Below the pieces are notes generated by a model. The model did not search any database and had not been told where the DNA came from. It saw only the letters and a program-made list of their open reading frames with translations. From NCBI GenBank assembly GCA_013152475.1, contig JAADGH010000162.1:1-45993 (forward strand): 45,993 bases of DNA. Reading direction: 5' to 3'. Positions 45,278 through 45,993 of this stretch are shown here, in pieces; within the stretch, counting starts at the first letter, position 1; each line of letters begins with the position of its first letter. This DNA comes from Planctomycetota bacterium (GTDB lineage: Bacteria > Planctomycetota > Brocadiia > JAADGH01). The translations under genes were made by a program, and so were the position numbers.

Positions 45278-45993
45278 TCCGCCAACGATTTAGAGGTCAG
45301 CAGCACTTCTCGCGCTGCCAAAAACAATTTCTCGTCGAGGTCCGGCATGTCTTTACCGATCTGCTCGAATGCCTCCTCCGGCTTCTTCTTTTCCTCGGTC
45401 GTCATGCCGTCGAAGACATCGACAAGCGCTACGATCTGCGCGCCGAGGGGGATGTCCTGCTTCGCCCCTTCTCCCTTTTTCTCGGCCTTCTTTTTCAGGA
45501 GGTCCTTCGCCGCAACGAGGGAGATGGATTTGCTCAGGACAGACCCCGTCTGCGCAAGCGTTTTCGCATCGGGTTCCATTTCGAATTCGAGCATGTCTTC
45601 CTCGTGGGCAGACATCTGGGCGGCGCGCTCGATCAGGTCCATGCTAACATCGAACTCGGTCACGTCGTGGAGCATGGCCGCAGCTTGAACGCTGTCAACG
45701 TCCGAGGCGTCCATCTCCAGCTTTCGGGCGATCTCGGTCGCCTCCTCCGACACGCGCCGCAAGTGTCCCCGCATGTACTTGTCGGCCGACTGCAAGTACT
45801 TGGTCAGAATATCGAGAACGCCGACGTAGGCGCTGTGCAGGTCCCGCATCCGCTTCGCCCGCTCCTCGGACAAGCGCCCCACAAGCACGCCGGACAGGAA
45901 CAGAAAGGATCCCCAGGCCGCGATGTGCGCATACACACGAACTTCCAGCCCCTCCAAGAGAAGTTCGCGCCGGTTCTTCTCCGTCTCCATCTC
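45274..45993 (-). CDS. HD-domain protein with N-terminal membrane segment, 5' end at the window edge
   Basis: At least 238 residues; an ATG lies at 45990 but the frame stays open to the edge, so the true start may be outside. A hydrophobic segment (VYAHIAAWGSFLFLSGVLVG) is followed by a helical linker and an HD domain: RGHLRRVSEEATEIARKLEM ... AAMLHDVTEFDV. The HD pair is kept but the HD-GYP signature (HHE, GYP) is not visible, and the segment after HD is TEFD rather than GK. If active it would be a phosphohydrolase. It is translationally coupled to the SNF transporter. Confidence 0.8.
   Translation of the reverse strand, partial: EMETEKNRRELLLEGLEVRVYAHIAAWGSFLFLSGVLVGRLSEERAKRMRDLHSAYVGVLDILTKYLQSADKYMRGHLRRVSEEATEIARKLEMDASDVDSVQAAAMLHDVTEFDVSMDLIERAAQMSAHEEDMLEFEMEPDAKTLAQTGSVLSKSISLVAAKDLLKKKAEKKGEGAKQDIPLGAQIVALVDVFDGMTTEEKKKPEEAFEQIGKDMPDLDEKLFLAAREVLLTSKSLAE

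Overview
The window is about 46 kb of GC-rich DNA that reads as one chromosomal contig of a Gram-negative bacterium. It carries housekeeping genes (rpoD, dnaG, gltBD, glnA, nadE) beside secreted or periplasmic carbohydrate and peptide catabolism genes: a GH4 glycosidase, a ThuA-like protein, a rhamnogalacturonan-lyase-like giant, a xylose-isomerase-type TIM barrel, a UroD-like protein and a penicillin-acylase homologue. A giant beta-helix protein begins with an ELEAR-type motif of the kind seen at the N-terminus of planctomycete secreted proteins. Together with the set of catabolic families, this suggests Planctomycetota or a related PVC/candidate phylum. That assignment is inference; no rRNA gene is present. 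I found no CRISPR array, tRNA, IS element or prophage.

Layout. 1-1084: 5' part of a GH4 glycosidase (minus). 1209-18255: a nitrogen-assimilation island, with gltB-gltD; glnA1-small Fis-type regulator-nadE; glnA2; an outer-membrane barrel protein; a NifA-like sigma54 activator; and amtB-glnK, interrupted only by a ThuA gene on the other strand. 18428-25131: zinc-ribbon protein, Cys-type penicillin-acylase homologue and small membrane protein, then dnaG-rpoD. 25462-35092: VOC protein, TIM barrel, HEAT-repeat protein, the 1407-residue lyase-like protein, UroD-like protein and two CPHC thioredoxin-fold proteins. 35277-38259: a plus-strand operon of an unknown protein, an orphan PqqD-like protein, a minimal FtsX-type permease and an ABC ATPase. 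38334-42713: the giant beta-helix protein. 43243-45993: an HD-domain protein, an SNF-family Na+ symporter and a membrane-anchored Ig-like protein, translationally coupled.

The most coherent system is a nitrogen regulon readable from sequence. Three nitrogen-related transcription units (glnA2, the outer-membrane barrel, amtB-glnK) each have a good sigma54 -24/-12 promoter. Each also has, 74 to 136 bp upstream of the -24 element, a palindrome of the form TCCYACR-N4-YGTASGA. The best copy of this palindrome overlaps the -10 box of the NifA-like activator's own sigma70 promoter. The simple model is that this activator binds the palindrome, switches on glutamine synthetase, ammonium transporter/PII and a porin-like protein through sigma54, and represses itself. 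There are no nif genes in the window. The PII protein lacks the uridylylated Tyr51, while glnA2 keeps the adenylylation tyrosine and glnA1 does not, so post-translational control differs from the enteric paradigm.
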